Below the pieces are notes generated by a model. That model searched no databases and was not told the DNA's origin. It saw nothing but the letters and a program-made list of their open reading frames with translations. Below are positions 17,384 through 27,262 of a DNA stretch of 64,000 nt, in pieces. Origin of the DNA: Actinomyces ruminis (GTDB lineage Bacteria > Actinomycetota > Actinomycetes > Actinomycetales > Actinomycetaceae); the NCBI RefSeq assembly GCF_002154335.2, contig NZ_MTPX02000035.1, positions 1-64,000 on the forward strand. Direction: 5' to 3'. The translations under genes and the position numbers were made by a program. Numbering within the stretch: the first letter of the stretch is position 1; each line of letters opens with the position of its first letter.

Positions 17384-19917
17384 CTACGGGGTCGTGACGC
17401 CGCCAGGGAGCGCGTCCAGGAGTAGCTGCAGCAATGCGATCGCCCCCGCCTTGTCCAACGGCTCGTTGTTGTTGCCGCACTTGGGCGATTGCACGCAGCT
17501 GGGGCACCCCGACGTGCACGCGCACTCGGATACGACCGCAAGTGTTGCCTCCAGCCACTCGCGCCCGGCTCGGAAACCCCGTTCGGCGAAGCGGCCCCGC
17601 CGGCCTGGGCGTCGTGTACGAACACGGTGGGCGCCAGCGTCTGCGGGTGCAGCGCCGTCGACAATCCACCAATGTCCCAGCGATCGCAGGTGGCCAGCAG
17701 CGGCAGTATGCCGATCATGGCGTGCTCGGCCGCGTGCAGCGCGCCCGGCAGCTGCGCCGTCTCCAGCCCGGCGCGGACGGTGACTTCAACCGGTACCGTC
17801 CACCACGCCGACGCGGTGGGCAGCACGTGCTCGGGCATGGACAACGGATGCTGGGAGATCACCTCCATGCCCGGCAGCGCCAGCTTGTTGTAGCCGATCA
17901 CCTGGCTGGTGACCTCCACCGAGCCGAAGGCCCACACCACGCCGTCGGCCCACTGCTGCCGCTCCCGCTCGGCGACGATGCGCACCGAGCTCTGCTCGCG
18001 CGCCCGCGTGCGGTAACCGACCGCGGCCTTCCGGCTGACCACCGCGGCCTCCTCGGTCAGCTCATCCACCAGGTAGGTGCGGCCCTGGTGGATGTAGACC
18101 GCCCCGGGGTGGACGGTGGATTCCGCCGAGGCCCCGGACACGGTGCCGACGACACTGCCCGTGTCCGCCTCTACCACCGGCACGTCCGCCGGTCCGTCCC
18201 CGCGTAGGGAGGTCAGGTCCTGCGCCCGACCCGGCAGGTTCGTGTTCCAGAACCAGCCGGTGGGACGGCGGCGCAGTGCCCCGCGGGCGGCCAGTTCCGC
18301 CAGCAGGGAGTCGTCGGGCAGCTCGAACAGGGGCAGGTCCTCCTCTCGCAGCGGCGACTCCGAGGCCGCCGCGCACAGATGCGGCGCCAGCACGTAGGGG
18401 TTGGTGGGGTCGAAGACAGTGGCCTCCGGGGCGCCGAATACGGCCTCCGGGTGGTGCACCAGGTAGGCGTCCAGCGGGTTGTCGGAGGCGATCAGCACGG
18501 CCACCCCGCGGCCGCCGGCGCGCCCGGCCCGGCCCGCCTGCTGCCACAGGCTCACCCGGGTGCCCGGCCAGCCGGCGATGATGACGCGTCCAGGCCGGTG
18601 ACGTCGATGCCCAGTTCGAGGGCGTTGGTGGTGGCCAGTGCCCGCAGGCGGCCGTGCCGCAGATCCTGCTCCAGGGCGCGCCGTTCCTCGGGCAGGTAGC
18701 CGCCCCGGTAGGCGGCGACCGTGTTCGCCAGTTCTGGTTGGGACAGGCCGAGCGTATGCCGGGCGTGCTCGGCCACGATCTCCGCACTGCGACGCGAGCG
18801 CACGAACACCAGGGCGCGGGCGCCCACGCTGAGCAGGTCCACCAGCAGCTCGGCCGCCTCGACGACGGCGCTGCGACGGGCCGCCGGATCTTCCTCCGGG
18901 TCGAGGGTGTCCGGGCCGGCCGGTTCCGGCGGGTTCAGGCGCGGGTCGGCGGCGGGGAAGTCACTCGCCTCGGCCAGCGCCGCCACCGAGTTCTCCCAGA
19001 CGGCCCAGGGGTCCAGCAAGGCCGGCTGCCACAGGGCGAGCATGTGCTCACCGGCGGGGGCGGCGTCGTCGGTGACGGCGGTGACGGCGTCGGGATCCGT
19101 GCCGATCAGGCGGGCGGCCGTGAGCGCGGCTCGGCCGCCGTCGCCGAGGCGCACAGCACCACTGGCTCGGGGCCGTCCGGGCGCAGACGGCGCACCAGCC
19201 GCAGCAGCCGACGCAGCACCAGGCCACGTGGGCGCCCAGGATTCCGCGGTAGGCATGGCACTCGTCGACCACCACGTAGTGCAGCGAGCGCAGCAGGCGG
19301 TTCCAGCGCTCGTGGCCGGGCAGGAGTGAGAAGTGCAGGAAGTCGGGGTTGGTCAGCACCACGTCGGCGTGGGCGCGAGCCCAGTCGCGCTCAGGCAGTG
19401 GGGTATCGCCGTTGCAGGTGGCGGCGTACACGGTGCGCAGCGAGCCGCCCGGGAGGCCCACCTCGCGCTGGACGGATTCGAGTTCGGTGATCAGGCGGTC
19501 CAGGGCGGCTGCCTGATCGGCGGCGAGTGCTTTGGTGGGGGACAGGTACAGGGTGGTGGGGCGACGCCCGTAGGCGGAGATGCGCGTGTCGGTGTCTGTA
19601 CGCTGGGCGGCCAGTACGGCCGAGAGGGCGGGCAGCCAGGCGGCCAGCGACTTGCCCGAGCCGGTGCCCGTGGCAAGCACGGTGTGGCGGCCGGCGTGGA
19701 TGGCATCGGCCGCCGCGACCTGATGCGTCCAGGGGCGGGGCACACCCAGGCGGTTGTAGGCGGCGATCAGGTCGGGGTCCGCCCAGGCGGGCCAGTCGCC
19801 GTGGCGGCCGGGGCGGGCCGGGGCCCGTCGGAGGTGGATCAGCCGGCCGTCGCGCGCGCCGACGCTCTCGAGCAGCTCGGTAAGGTCGCGCGCGGGCGAG
19901 TGCGGTCGGGCGGTCAT
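17384..19917 (-). CDS. DEAD/DEAH-box helicase of the helicase/secretion neighbourhood (Rv3649 family), four frame breaks
   Basis: A large SF2 helicase, about 840 residues when joined. The N-terminal RecA domain has Walker A ATGTGSGKS (about residue 79) and DECH (VVVDECHAY, about 217). The second domain has TTNALELGIDVTGLDA and QQAGRAGRAG. The C-terminal DUF1998-like part ends with a four-Cys cluster (ECACTSGCPSCVQSPKCG). Reading all of this needs four single-base losses near 19238, 19140, 18570 and 17590; each restores the family sequence. It is convergent with the prepilin peptidase gene, as the Rv3649 homologue is linked to Tad genes in other Actinobacteria. Its role is unknown; DNA repair or uptake are suggestions. 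Confidence 0.85.
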
Positions 19918-20107
19918 GGCCCAAGTGTGCCGCAGGGGTCTGACGGGAACCGATAGCTGAGTGAGGGGGCGGTGAGACGAGGTGAGCGGGATTCACCCGG
20001 ATAGAGGGCATCGCGGAAAGTGATCGGATCTCGTTGGTGACGTGACTGGTCCGCAAACGGGCCGCGAATCGCTGGCCAACATCACCCATCGGGGGCAGAC
20101 TCGGGGT

Positions 20108-23100
20108 ATGGCGAGACCCTGGCGCTCTGATCGTGTGCGAATTCTGCGGTACTGGTGGATGTTGGAGCTGTTCGACCCCCAGCCGGTCCCGAAGCTGACC
20201 GGGCGCTCGCTTCGCCCGCAGGGACGCCAGGTCATTGAATGGCGCTCCGGGGACCCGCTGCCCTGGCGGACTCTGCCCACACCGGCTCCGCGCGGTAAAA
20301 AGCGCTCGGCGTGGCTGCACACGGTGTACCTGGGTATATATGAGCTGGAACAGGTCTATGAGATCCTGCACCGAGTTTTCGCCGACGACCGCGACGCCTA
20401 CGATCAACGCCGCGCGGGTGTCAGCGCCTGCGCCGCAGTGCAGGTAGATGAGCAAGGTCGACTGGTGGAGGGCTCGGCGGTGCTCTCCTCGGCACTGTGG
20501 GCGGCTGCCCAGATCAACAGCACGGGTACCGCGCCGGATCTGCAGTGGACGGGCGGTTTCGCCACCGCCAACAAAACCTTCGGTGAGCAGGTGGACGTGG
20601 CCGAGCGGACACGTCGTGATGCGGTCGGGGCGGATGCGCCACTCCCGCAGGATGCGGACTCCCTGCAAAGGCTCCTGGGAATCGCCTACGGCTCGGCCGG
20701 GGTCAGCGGGAAGATCCCGTGCTACAGCGGTCGAATCATCATTTCATCGAGTCTCGTCTCTGAAGGACGTGAAGACGCCGGTGCGGATACAGATTTCCTC
20801 AACAGCTTCTTCCTCGCGGAGCTGGCGGAGGTGCAGCAGCACTTGGCGAGCGGGCGCTGCCCGAAGGCACTGGCCGCCTACCTGACCCCGGATGAGTCGA
20901 TCCCGGTGGCGGAACGGACCGACGTCATGCAGCAAGACGGTCCGGTTGACGCGGCGGTCGGCGCCCAGTGGCTGCCGCAGGGGCGTTGGCCCTCGGAGCC
21001 TGAGCACCCGCTGGCACTGCGCCAGCAGTTCGCGGTCAATCAGGCGCTGAACAATCTGTCGATCGAGGGCGGTCTCATGGGGGTCAATGGCCCTCCCGGC
21101 ACGGGGAAGACGACGATGCTGCGCGACATCCTGGCGGGGAACGTGGTTGAGCGAGCGCGCCGACTGGCCTCGCTGGAGCGGCCTGAGCATGCATTTACCG
21201 GCATCGTCCACCGGTGGAACTCTCAAGACGGGTACCCGCGCAAAGTCCGCCAACTGCGGGAGGAACTGACTGGGTTCGAGATGGTCGTCGTCTCCGCCAA
21301 CAACGCCGCCGTTGAGAACATCAGCGTTGAGATCCCCGCACGCGATGCGATCGCTCCCGGATGGCGGGACGAGGCCGATTACTTCGCCGACATCGCCACG
21401 GCGGTCATGGATGACGACAACGGCGGCACGGCGGATGCGCAGCGGCAGGACGCCTGGGGCCTGGTGGCCGCGCGGCTGGGAAATAAGCGCAACCGGGCGG
21501 CTTTCCGCAATGCCTTCTGGTTCGACCGGCAAGACTGGAAGACGCGGACGCCGCTGCCGGGTGGCGAGCGGATGCAGACCCGTTTGAAGCAGTGGCGAGA
21601 CGGCGAGTCGCCGTATCCGCGCTGGGAGGAGGCCAGAGCGAGCTTTCGCCGCGCGGAGCAACGCGTCGACGAGCTGCTGAAGCGGAGGCGCGCCGCACAG
21701 GAGCGGTGGGAACGATTGAAGCCGGCCTTGGAGGAGGAGGCCGAGCTGGCCGGGCAGGTACGCCGGCTGGCGGAAGAAGTGACCGCAGCCAACAACCAGG
21801 TGCACGACTATGAGCCCGTGGTACGGCGGGCTTTCTCGGAGCGTTCCGAGGCGGAGAAAGCGCGCAAGCGGCAACTCGAGTCCCGTCCCGGGGTGCTTGA
21901 AACCATCTTCACCCTCGGCCGGGCGATCAGGCAGTGGCGCTCGCGCCTGGAACCCCTGGAGGACCGCTTGCAGCAAGCGGAGCGGAACTGGCAGGAGGTT
22001 AGCGGGTACGCCAGGTGGCTTGAGGAAAGGAGCCGGGAGCTGTCCGGCCAGGAGGCGCGGGCGGAGGAATCCCGCCAGCGAGCGGCTCGAAAGGCGGCCG
22101 AACTGCGTCGCCGCGTTGCGGCCGATGAAGAGGAGTACGGGCGTGCCTACCCGTACCGGACGAAGGGCCGGGCGGAACGCGAAATGCGTGCGCCGTGGCT
22201 TGACGAGACCCTGGATGCGGCCCGCGCCGAGCTGTTCCTGGCGGCGTTGCAACTGCATGAGGACTTCCTGGCCAATGCGGCTGGAGACATGCTTGAGGGG
22301 CTGCGCGCCGCGATCGACGTCGTCGGCGGAGACAGCCCCAGCCGGCTCGAGGAGGAGAAACTGCGGGCCGCGTGGCAGACCTTCTTCATGGTCGTACCCC
22401 TGGTGTCAACCACCTTCGCCTCATTCGGGCGGATGTTCGCCGGACTCGGAGCGGAGTCGCTCGGATGGCTGCTGATCGACGAGGCCGGGCAGGCATGCCC
22501 GCAGCACGCCGTCGGGGCGATCTGGCGCGCGCAGAAAGTCGTGGCGGTGGGAGATCCCCTGCAGCTGCAGCCGGTGGTGACCATGCCGCGTAAGGCGACG
22601 CGGGACATCGCCAGGGGCGTTGGCGTCTCGGACGCGTGGATCCCCCCGGAGGCCTCCGTGCAGACCCTTGCTGATCGAGTCTCGCGGTACGGCACCGTGC
22701 TGGGGAGGGGCGAGAACCGGGTCTGGGTGAGTGCACCGCTCACGGTACATCGGCGCTGCGATGATCCGATGTTCAGCCTGTGCAACGTGATCGCCTATGA
22801 CGGCATCATGATCAGCGGGGTGCACCGCCGACTGGATGATCCCGAGCATCCGGACCTGTTCGACGGCCCGGCAGGACCCCGGATCGCGTCGAGTTGCTGG
22901 TTCGATGTGCCGGCCACGAAAGAGGGGACTCACCTGCAAGATCGACAGATCAACTGCTTCCGCAAACAGCTCAGCGTGCTTATAGGCCGGGGCGTCGATC
23001 CCACTCGGATCATTGCGATCTCCCCGTTCCGGGAGGTCGCCGATCGGCTTTCCGCCCTCGCGCGGGAGTGCGGGATCATGTCGGGCGGCACGATCCACAC

Positions 23101-23347
23101 CGCGCAGGGGCGTGAGGCGGACGTGGTGTTCCTGGTCCTGGGCGGCGATCCGTGCACACCCGGAGCCAAGGCGTGGGCGTCATCGACCGTCAACCTCGTC
23201 AACGTCGCCGCGAGCCGAGCCAGAAGGCGCCTTTACGTGATTGGTGACCGCGCGGCGTGGATGCGGTACCCCTACTTCCGTGACCTCGGTGAGGTGCTCG
23301 ATTCGCACTCAGACGTCGAATGCTGTGAACCCTGTTCAGGAGGTTGA
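20108..23347 (+). CDS. SF1 helicase (DNA2/NAM7-like AAA domain) with coiled-coil insert
   Basis: A protein of 1079 residues from ATG 20108; GTG 20042 would add 22. Walker A is GVNGPPGTGKTT (about residue 327). A long charged segment rich in Arg/Glu (about 490-700: EARASFRRAEQRVDELLKRR, EAEKARKRQLESRP) should form coiled coil. Walker B follows it (LLIDEAGQACPQ, about 791). Motifs near the end are GTIHTAQGREAD (about 998) and NVAASRARRRLYVIGD (about 1030), typical of the UPF1-like group. Proteins of this build occur in defence loci, but nothing here proves it. A decayed copy of its last third lies at 39851-40180. Confidence 0.8.
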   Translation: MARPWRSDRVRILRYWWMLELFDPQPVPKLTGRSLRPQGRQVIEWRSGDPLPWRTLPTPAPRGKKRSAWLHTVYLGIYELEQVYEILHRVFADDRDAYDQRRAGVSACAAVQVDEQGRLVEGSAVLSSALWAAAQINSTGTAPDLQWTGGFATANKTFGEQVDVAERTRRDAVGADAPLPQDADSLQRLLGIAYGSAGVSGKIPCYSGRIIISSSLVSEGREDAGADTDFLNSFFLAELAEVQQHLASGRCPKALAAYLTPDESIPVAERTDVMQQDGPVDAAVGAQWLPQGRWPSEPEHPLALRQQFAVNQALNNLSIEGGLMGVNGPPGTGKTTMLRDILAGNVVERARRLASLERPEHAFTGIVHRWNSQDGYPRKVRQLREELTGFEMVVVSANNAAVENISVEIPARDAIAPGWRDEADYFADIATAVMDDDNGGTADAQRQDAWGLVAARLGNKRNRAAFRNAFWFDRQDWKTRTPLPGGERMQTRLKQWRDGESPYPRWEEARASFRRAEQRVDELLKRRRAAQERWERLKPALEEEAELAGQVRRLAEEVTAANNQVHDYEPVVRRAFSERSEAEKARKRQLESRPGVLETIFTLGRAIRQWRSRLEPLEDRLQQAERNWQEVSGYARWLEERSRELSGQEARAEESRQRAARKAAELRRRVAADEEEYGRAYPYRTKGRAEREMRAPWLDETLDAARAELFLAALQLHEDFLANAAGDMLEGLRAAIDVVGGDSPSRLEEEKLRAAWQTFFMVVPLVSTTFASFGRMFAGLGAESLGWLLIDEAGQACPQHAVGAIWRAQKVVAVGDPLQLQPVVTMPRKATRDIARGVGVSDAWIPPEASVQTLADRVSRYGTVLGRGENRVWVSAPLTVHRRCDDPMFSLCNVIAYDGIMISGVHRRLDDPEHPDLFDGPAGPRIASSCWFDVPATKEGTHLQDRQINCFRKQLSVLIGRGVDPTRIIAISPFREVADRLSALARECGIMSGGTIHTAQGREADVVFLVLGGDPCTPGAKAWASSTVNLVNVAASRARRRLYVIGDRAAWMRYPYFRDLGEVLDSHSDVECCEPCSGG

Positions 23348-23355
23348 ACGCTGTC

Positions 23356-23709
23356 ATGGTCCACCGTAAGAACTGTGAGACTGCCTCCGGGTACAGATGT
23401 AGATGTACATGCCGTTGTGGTGGGGCGCTTCATGACGCCGTGTTCATCCGTGCTATCTACTATTCGGATGGGTCTGCTAGAGCGAGGTTATTACATACGC
23501 AATCGGCGGAGATGGATACAGATGGATGTGGGCCCGGTAGGGTCGACGGCGCGACAGACGGTTGCTGCTCGGCGGCAACCTGTGTGCAGTTCACCTGCGC
23601 TTGGGTGAGTCTTCCCGGGAGAAGCCGCCTAGCAGAGCCTGTGTGGCGCGGCTGCGCCCCTGCCTCACCACACGCCGATGACGTTCCACCAGAGCGGTCC
23701 CACCACTAA
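23356..23709 (+). CDS. Small Cys-rich protein after the helicase, possibly truncated
   Basis: ATG 23356 follows the helicase stop by eight bases, and AGGAGG lies at 23339-23344. The N-terminus HRKNCETASGYRCRCTCRCGG has six Cys in a close pattern that looks metal-binding. Beyond residue 45 the sequence (SARARLLHTQSAEMDTDG...) has weak coding character, and the frame overlaps the 3' end of the convergent transporter gene by 45 bp. The original gene may therefore have been shortened. Coupling to the helicase suggests a joint function. Confidence 0.4.
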   Translation: MVHRKNCETASGYRCRCTCRCGGALHDAVFIRAIYYSDGSARARLLHTQSAEMDTDGCGPGRVDGATDGCCSAATCVQFTCAWVSLPGRSRLAEPVWRGCAPASPHADDVPPERSHH

Positions 23710-25212
23710 CCAAATGATCAGGTGGACCACGCCCACTACCAGGCCGGTGCGCCACCAGGCGCCCAGTTCCACAAAGCCGCTGCCGAAGTACAGCGGCGCC
23801 GGCCCATTGCCGTAATGGGTCAGGCAACCCATCAGGGTGGGGATCGCCCCCAGGAATACCGTCAGCGGTACTCCCGGCAGCCCGAGCGCCAGCCCCACGC
23901 CCAGGAACACGCTGAACATGGAGGCGGTGTGCGCCGTCCCCGAGGCGAACAGGTAGTGGGTGAGCGCATACACCCCGGTCAGCGCCGCGAAGGCTGCGAA
24001 CTTCCCCAGCCCACCCATCATGGCGCCCACGTTGTCCCCGAGCCAGCCGATGAAGCCGAGCTCATTTAGGTAGGTGCCCATCATGACCAGTGCCGCGAAC
24101 CAGGTCAGGGTGTCCCAGGCCGACCGCTCCGCCTTCATCTGCTCCCAGGTCAGTGCCCCGCTCAACAGCAGCGCCCCCAGTCCCAGCAGGGCCACGGTGG
24201 TGGCGCTCATGAACGAGTCGCCGAGCACCCACAGGGCGATCATCCCGATGAATACGCCCAGCGTCACCCATTCGTGGCGCGTGACCGGCCCGAGCCGACG
24301 CAGCTCGCGGGCGGCCATATCGGCGGCGTCCGGGGTGCGGCGAATCTCCGGCCGGTTGAGTGCGTAGATCACCAGCGGCACCACGATTACGCCGATCAGG
24401 CCGGGCACCACCGCCGCCATGAACCAACCCGGCCAGTTCACTGTCACGCCCGCGGACTCGGCCAGTCGGGAGGACATGGCGTTCGGGGCGGCACCGGTGA
24501 AGAAGATGACCGAGACGGCCAGATTCAGGTTGTAGGTGGTCAGCGCCAGGTAGGAACCCAGCCGACGGTGGGTGAACTTGTCGCCCGGCTCCGACCCGAA
24601 TGCCCGCGCCACGCTCATCATCACCGGATACACGTACCCGGACCGCGCCGTGTTGGACGGGATGGCGGGAGAGGTCACCAGGTCCGCCAGCCCCAGGCCG
24701 TAGGCCAGGCCGATCGTCGAACGCCCGAACACCTTGACGAACAGGTAGGCCAGCCGCTCGCCCAGGCCGGAGGCGATCACGGCGCGGGCGGCGAAGAACG
24801 CGGAGACGATCAGCCAGATCGTCGAGTTGGAGAATCCGGACAGGGCGGCGCCGATCCGGTCCCCGGAGTCGCCGTCGGGCGCCAGCACCCCGGTGGCCGC
24901 GCACACCGCCATGGCGATGATCGACAGCGCCCCCATCGGCGCCGCCTTGAGGATGATGCCGATGATCGTCGCCAGGAAGATCGCGAACAGGTGCCAGGCC
25001 GCACTCTCCAGCCCCGACGGCGTGGGAATGAGCCACAGTCCCAGCCCGACGGCGAGGCTCACGGCCAGTGGTACTGGCCGGGTCTCGCGCCCGAAGCCGG
25101 TGCGGATCGGCGGTGCGCCCTTCGACGGCGGCCGGCTGTCGTCGGCGGCCGAGGCGTCCCGTGCAGCCGGCCCGGCCTCCCGGTGCACCGGCCGCGCGTC
25201 GTCGGCGGTCAT
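23665..25212 (-). CDS. DASS-family anion transporter (tartrate/succinate type)
   Basis: A 515-residue membrane protein of the SLC13/DASS family, related to TtdT and CitT, which exchange L-tartrate or citrate for succinate. About twelve hydrophobic helices are visible. Conserved parts are [37 protein letters not shown] (the substrate-site SNT loop) and the C-terminal [16 protein letters not shown]. The start ATG 25212 overlaps the stop of the tartrate dehydratase beta gene by four bases. The link to ttdAB makes L-tartrate uptake with C4-dicarboxylate exchange the likely task. Confidence 0.85.
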   Translation of the reverse strand: MTADDARPVHREAGPAARDASAADDSRPPSKGAPPIRTGFGRETRPVPLAVSLAVGLGLWLIPTPSGLESAAWHLFAIFLATIIGIILKAAPMGALSIIAMAVCAATGVLAPDGDSGDRIGAALSGFSNSTIWLIVSAFFAARAVIASGLGERLAYLFVKVFGRSTIGLAYGLGLADLVTSPAIPSNTARSGYVYPVMMSVARAFGSEPGDKFTHRRLGSYLALTTYNLNLAVSVIFFTGAAPNAMSSRLAESAGVTVNWPGWFMAAVVPGLIGVIVVPLVIYALNRPEIRRTPDAADMAARELRRLGPVTRHEWVTLGVFIGMIALWVLGDSFMSATTVALLGLGALLLSGALTWEQMKAERSAWDTLTWFAALVMMGTYLNELGFIGWLGDNVGAMMGGLGKFAAFAALTGVYALTHYLFASGTAHTASMFSVFLGVGLALGLPGVPLTVFLGAIPTLMGCLTHYGNGPAPLYFGSGFVELGAWWRTGLVVGVVHLIIWLVVGPLWWNVIGVW

Positions 25213-25946
25213 TTGATGTACCGCACCTTCTGATAGAGCTCGGTCAGCGCCTGCTCCTTGCGCTCGTTGTAGAGGCGCTTCTGCTGCTCGAACAGGTTGT
25301 TGCCGTGGGCGTCGATAGAGACGATCAGGGGGCCGAAGTGCTTGACCCGGAAGGTCCACAGGGTCTCGGGCATGCCCAGGTCGCGCCACTGGGCGTCCTC
25401 GACCTCCTCGACGGCGGTGGCGGCGATGACCGCATTGCCGGCGGGGAAGACGCAGTGCAGGGCGCCGTACTTCCGGCAGCCCGCCTCCGTGCCCGGGCCC
25501 ATGCCGCCCTTGCCGACGATCAGCCGTACCCCGGTCCGTTCGATGAACTCCTCCTCGAACTTCTCCATGCGCATGGAGGTGGTGGGGCCGACGGCGACCA
25601 CCTCGAACTTGTCGTGCTCCTCGTCGACGACCCGGATGATCGGGCCGGCGTGGAGGATGGCGCCCTCGCGGATGTTGACGGGCAGCTCGCGCCCGTACTC
25701 GATCAGGCGACGGTGGGCCACATCGCGGCAGGTGGTGATGTGACCGTCGAGGAAGATGACGTCGCCGATGCGGATGTCCTCAATGTCTGCGCGCTTTATG
25801 GGCGTGGTCAGGGTGATGGCGTGGCCGGAGCCGGCCTGCCCCGGGCCCTGCCGTTCGGAGGACGGGGTGGAGGGGACGGCCGTCGCAGCCGGGGTGGACT
25901 CCGGCCCGGCGCTGCGCATGTCGTGTGTTTGGGCTGCGTTGCTCAT
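25209..25946 (-). CDS. ttdB: L(+)-tartrate dehydratase beta subunit
   Basis: This subunit of the iron-sulfur hydro-lyase turns L-tartrate into oxaloacetate. The body from about residue 42 aligns along its whole length with E. coli TtdB as I remember it: [79 protein letters not shown] and the C-terminal VRYIK. There is an extra N-terminal tail of about 40 low-complexity residues. The start overlaps the ttdA stop (ATGA). Fumarate hydratase beta is the alternative, but [12 protein letters not shown] and the [16 protein letters not shown] segment favour tartrate. Confidence 0.88.
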   Translation of the reverse strand: MSNAAQTHDMRSAGPESTPAATAVPSTPSSERQGPGQAGSGHAITLTTPIKRADIEDIRIGDVIFLDGHITTCRDVAHRRLIEYGRELPVNIREGAILHAGPIIRVVDEEHDKFEVVAVGPTTSMRMEKFEEEFIERTGVRLIVGKGGMGPGTEAGCRKYGALHCVFPAGNAVIAATAVEEVEDAQWRDLGMPETLWTFRVKHFGPLIVSIDAHGNNLFEQQKRLYNERKEQALTELYQKVRYIK

Positions 25947-26890
25947 AGTTCGACTCCCTGGTGAGTCAGGAGCTCATAGCTCAGGTCGGAGGCAAAGTGG
26001 ATGGTGCCGCGCCGGTGGGACCAGCAGCCGGTGTTGACGGCGACCGACAGCACCGAGGGGTGCCGCGCGGAGTTCTCGATGTTGACTCCCATGGTGGAGC
26101 GGGTGCCACCCAGGCCCTGCGGGCCGAGCCCGATGGAGTCGATCGCGGCCTGCAGCTCGTCCTCGAGCGCGGCGACCTTCGGATTGACGGCGTGCGAGCC
26201 GACCGGCCGCATCAGCGCCAGCTTGGACATGTAGGAGGCGGCGTCGATGGAGGAGCCGATCCCCACCCCCACCAGCAGGGGCGGGCAGGCGTTGACCCCG
26301 TAGGAGGTCATCACGTCCAGGACGAACTTCATCGCGGCCTCGTAGCCCTCTCCGGGCATGAGGGTCTTGCCCTGGCCGGGCAGCGAGCAGCCGCCGCCGG
26401 CGAGGTAGACGTGCAGGGTCAGGTCGTCGCGGCCCTCGGCGATCTGCCAGTAGATCCACGGCGACTTGCTGCCGACGTTCGTGCCGGTGTTGTACTCGTC
26501 GAAGGTCTCCACGGTGTTGTGGCGCAACGGCGCCAGCCGGGTGGCCTCGGCAATGGCGCTTTTGAGCGCCTCGGCCAGGCCGTCGGTGTAGGGGAAGTGG
26601 CTGCCGACCGTGGCGAAGATCTGCACCAGGCCCGTGTCTTGGCAGGAGGGCCGCTTGAGTTGCTCGGCGAGGGCCTGATTGCGCTCCATGGTCTGGTAGA
26701 TCATCGTCGCCATCGGGTTGGTCTCCTCGCGCGCCAGCCGCTTGAGCTCAGCGGTGACGTCGTCGGGCAGGCGGCGGGAGACGACGGCGGTGAAGCGGGC
26801 GACGACGTCGGCCAGTTCGGCGAGCCCGGCTGTGTCGCCGGGCGGGGCGGTGGCGTCGGCGTGGGCGCCGGCGATCTCTGCGGTGGTCAT
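25943..26890 (-). CDS. ttdA: L(+)-tartrate dehydratase alpha subunit
   Basis: The catalytic subunit, 315 residues, binds the [4Fe-4S] cluster of the oxygen-sensitive tartrate dehydratase. The cluster-ligand segments [18 protein letters not shown] and [10 protein letters not shown] carry the three expected Cys regions. Other matches to TtdA include [32 protein letters not shown] and [10 protein letters not shown]. It is the first gene of ttdA-ttdB-transporter, all overlapping by four bases, so the three are one transcriptional and translational unit. The AraC-type gene upstream on the same strand is the obvious regulator. Confidence 0.88.
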   Translation of the reverse strand: MTTAEIAGAHADATAPPGDTAGLAELADVVARFTAVVSRRLPDDVTAELKRLAREETNPMATMIYQTMERNQALAEQLKRPSCQDTGLVQIFATVGSHFPYTDGLAEALKSAIAEATRLAPLRHNTVETFDEYNTGTNVGSKSPWIYWQIAEGRDDLTLHVYLAGGGCSLPGQGKTLMPGEGYEAAMKFVLDVMTSYGVNACPPLLVGVGIGSSIDAASYMSKLALMRPVGSHAVNPKVAALEDELQAAIDSIGLGPQGLGGTRSTMGVNIENSARHPSVLSVAVNTGCWSHRRGTIHFASDLSYELLTHQGVEL

Positions 26891-27222
26891 GGGGACTCCT
26901 TCGTCGTACTGGTTATGTCTTCAAGGATTCGCCGCGGCGCGGGCGCGGTCCTTCCGATGGGTCAGGCGTCCCAGTGGGACTCAGGTCCCGCGACGGTGTA
27001 TGGACGTGGGCCGGTGTCCACTGTGCGGCCTGAAGATCAACCCGGTTGGTGGAGCGGCAAAATCCGCTGCGCGGTGCGGATTCAGTGGATGTGCGCGGGT
27101 GTCCGGGGTGGTCGGGGCGGCGCCGAGGAACCGAAGATTCGCCCGGTCTGGGTGGGGCGGTGAGGGTCCATCGGGTGGGTGCGCCGACTGCGGCCCGTCT
27201 GCCGGGCCGACTGGGCGCGGGC
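26891..27222. other. Upstream region of the tartrate operon
   Basis: These 330 bases hold no gene I can support. They must contain the ttdA promoter (read toward lower coordinates). A short match to the AraC-site core, GTGTCCA at 27014-27020, is the only sequence shared with the inverted repeats near 28394. Confidence 0.4.
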
Positions 27223-27251
27223 CCGGTGTCCGCGCCGGGTGCGGACACCGG
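27223..27251 (-). terminator. Strong hairpin after the AraC gene
   Basis: CCGGTGTCCGC (27223-27233) pairs perfectly with GCGGACACCGG (27241-27251) across a seven-base loop, twelve bases beyond the regulator stop. It should end transcription of the regulator before the tartrate promoter. Confidence 0.7.
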
Positions 27252-27262
27252 CGCGGGGCCGT

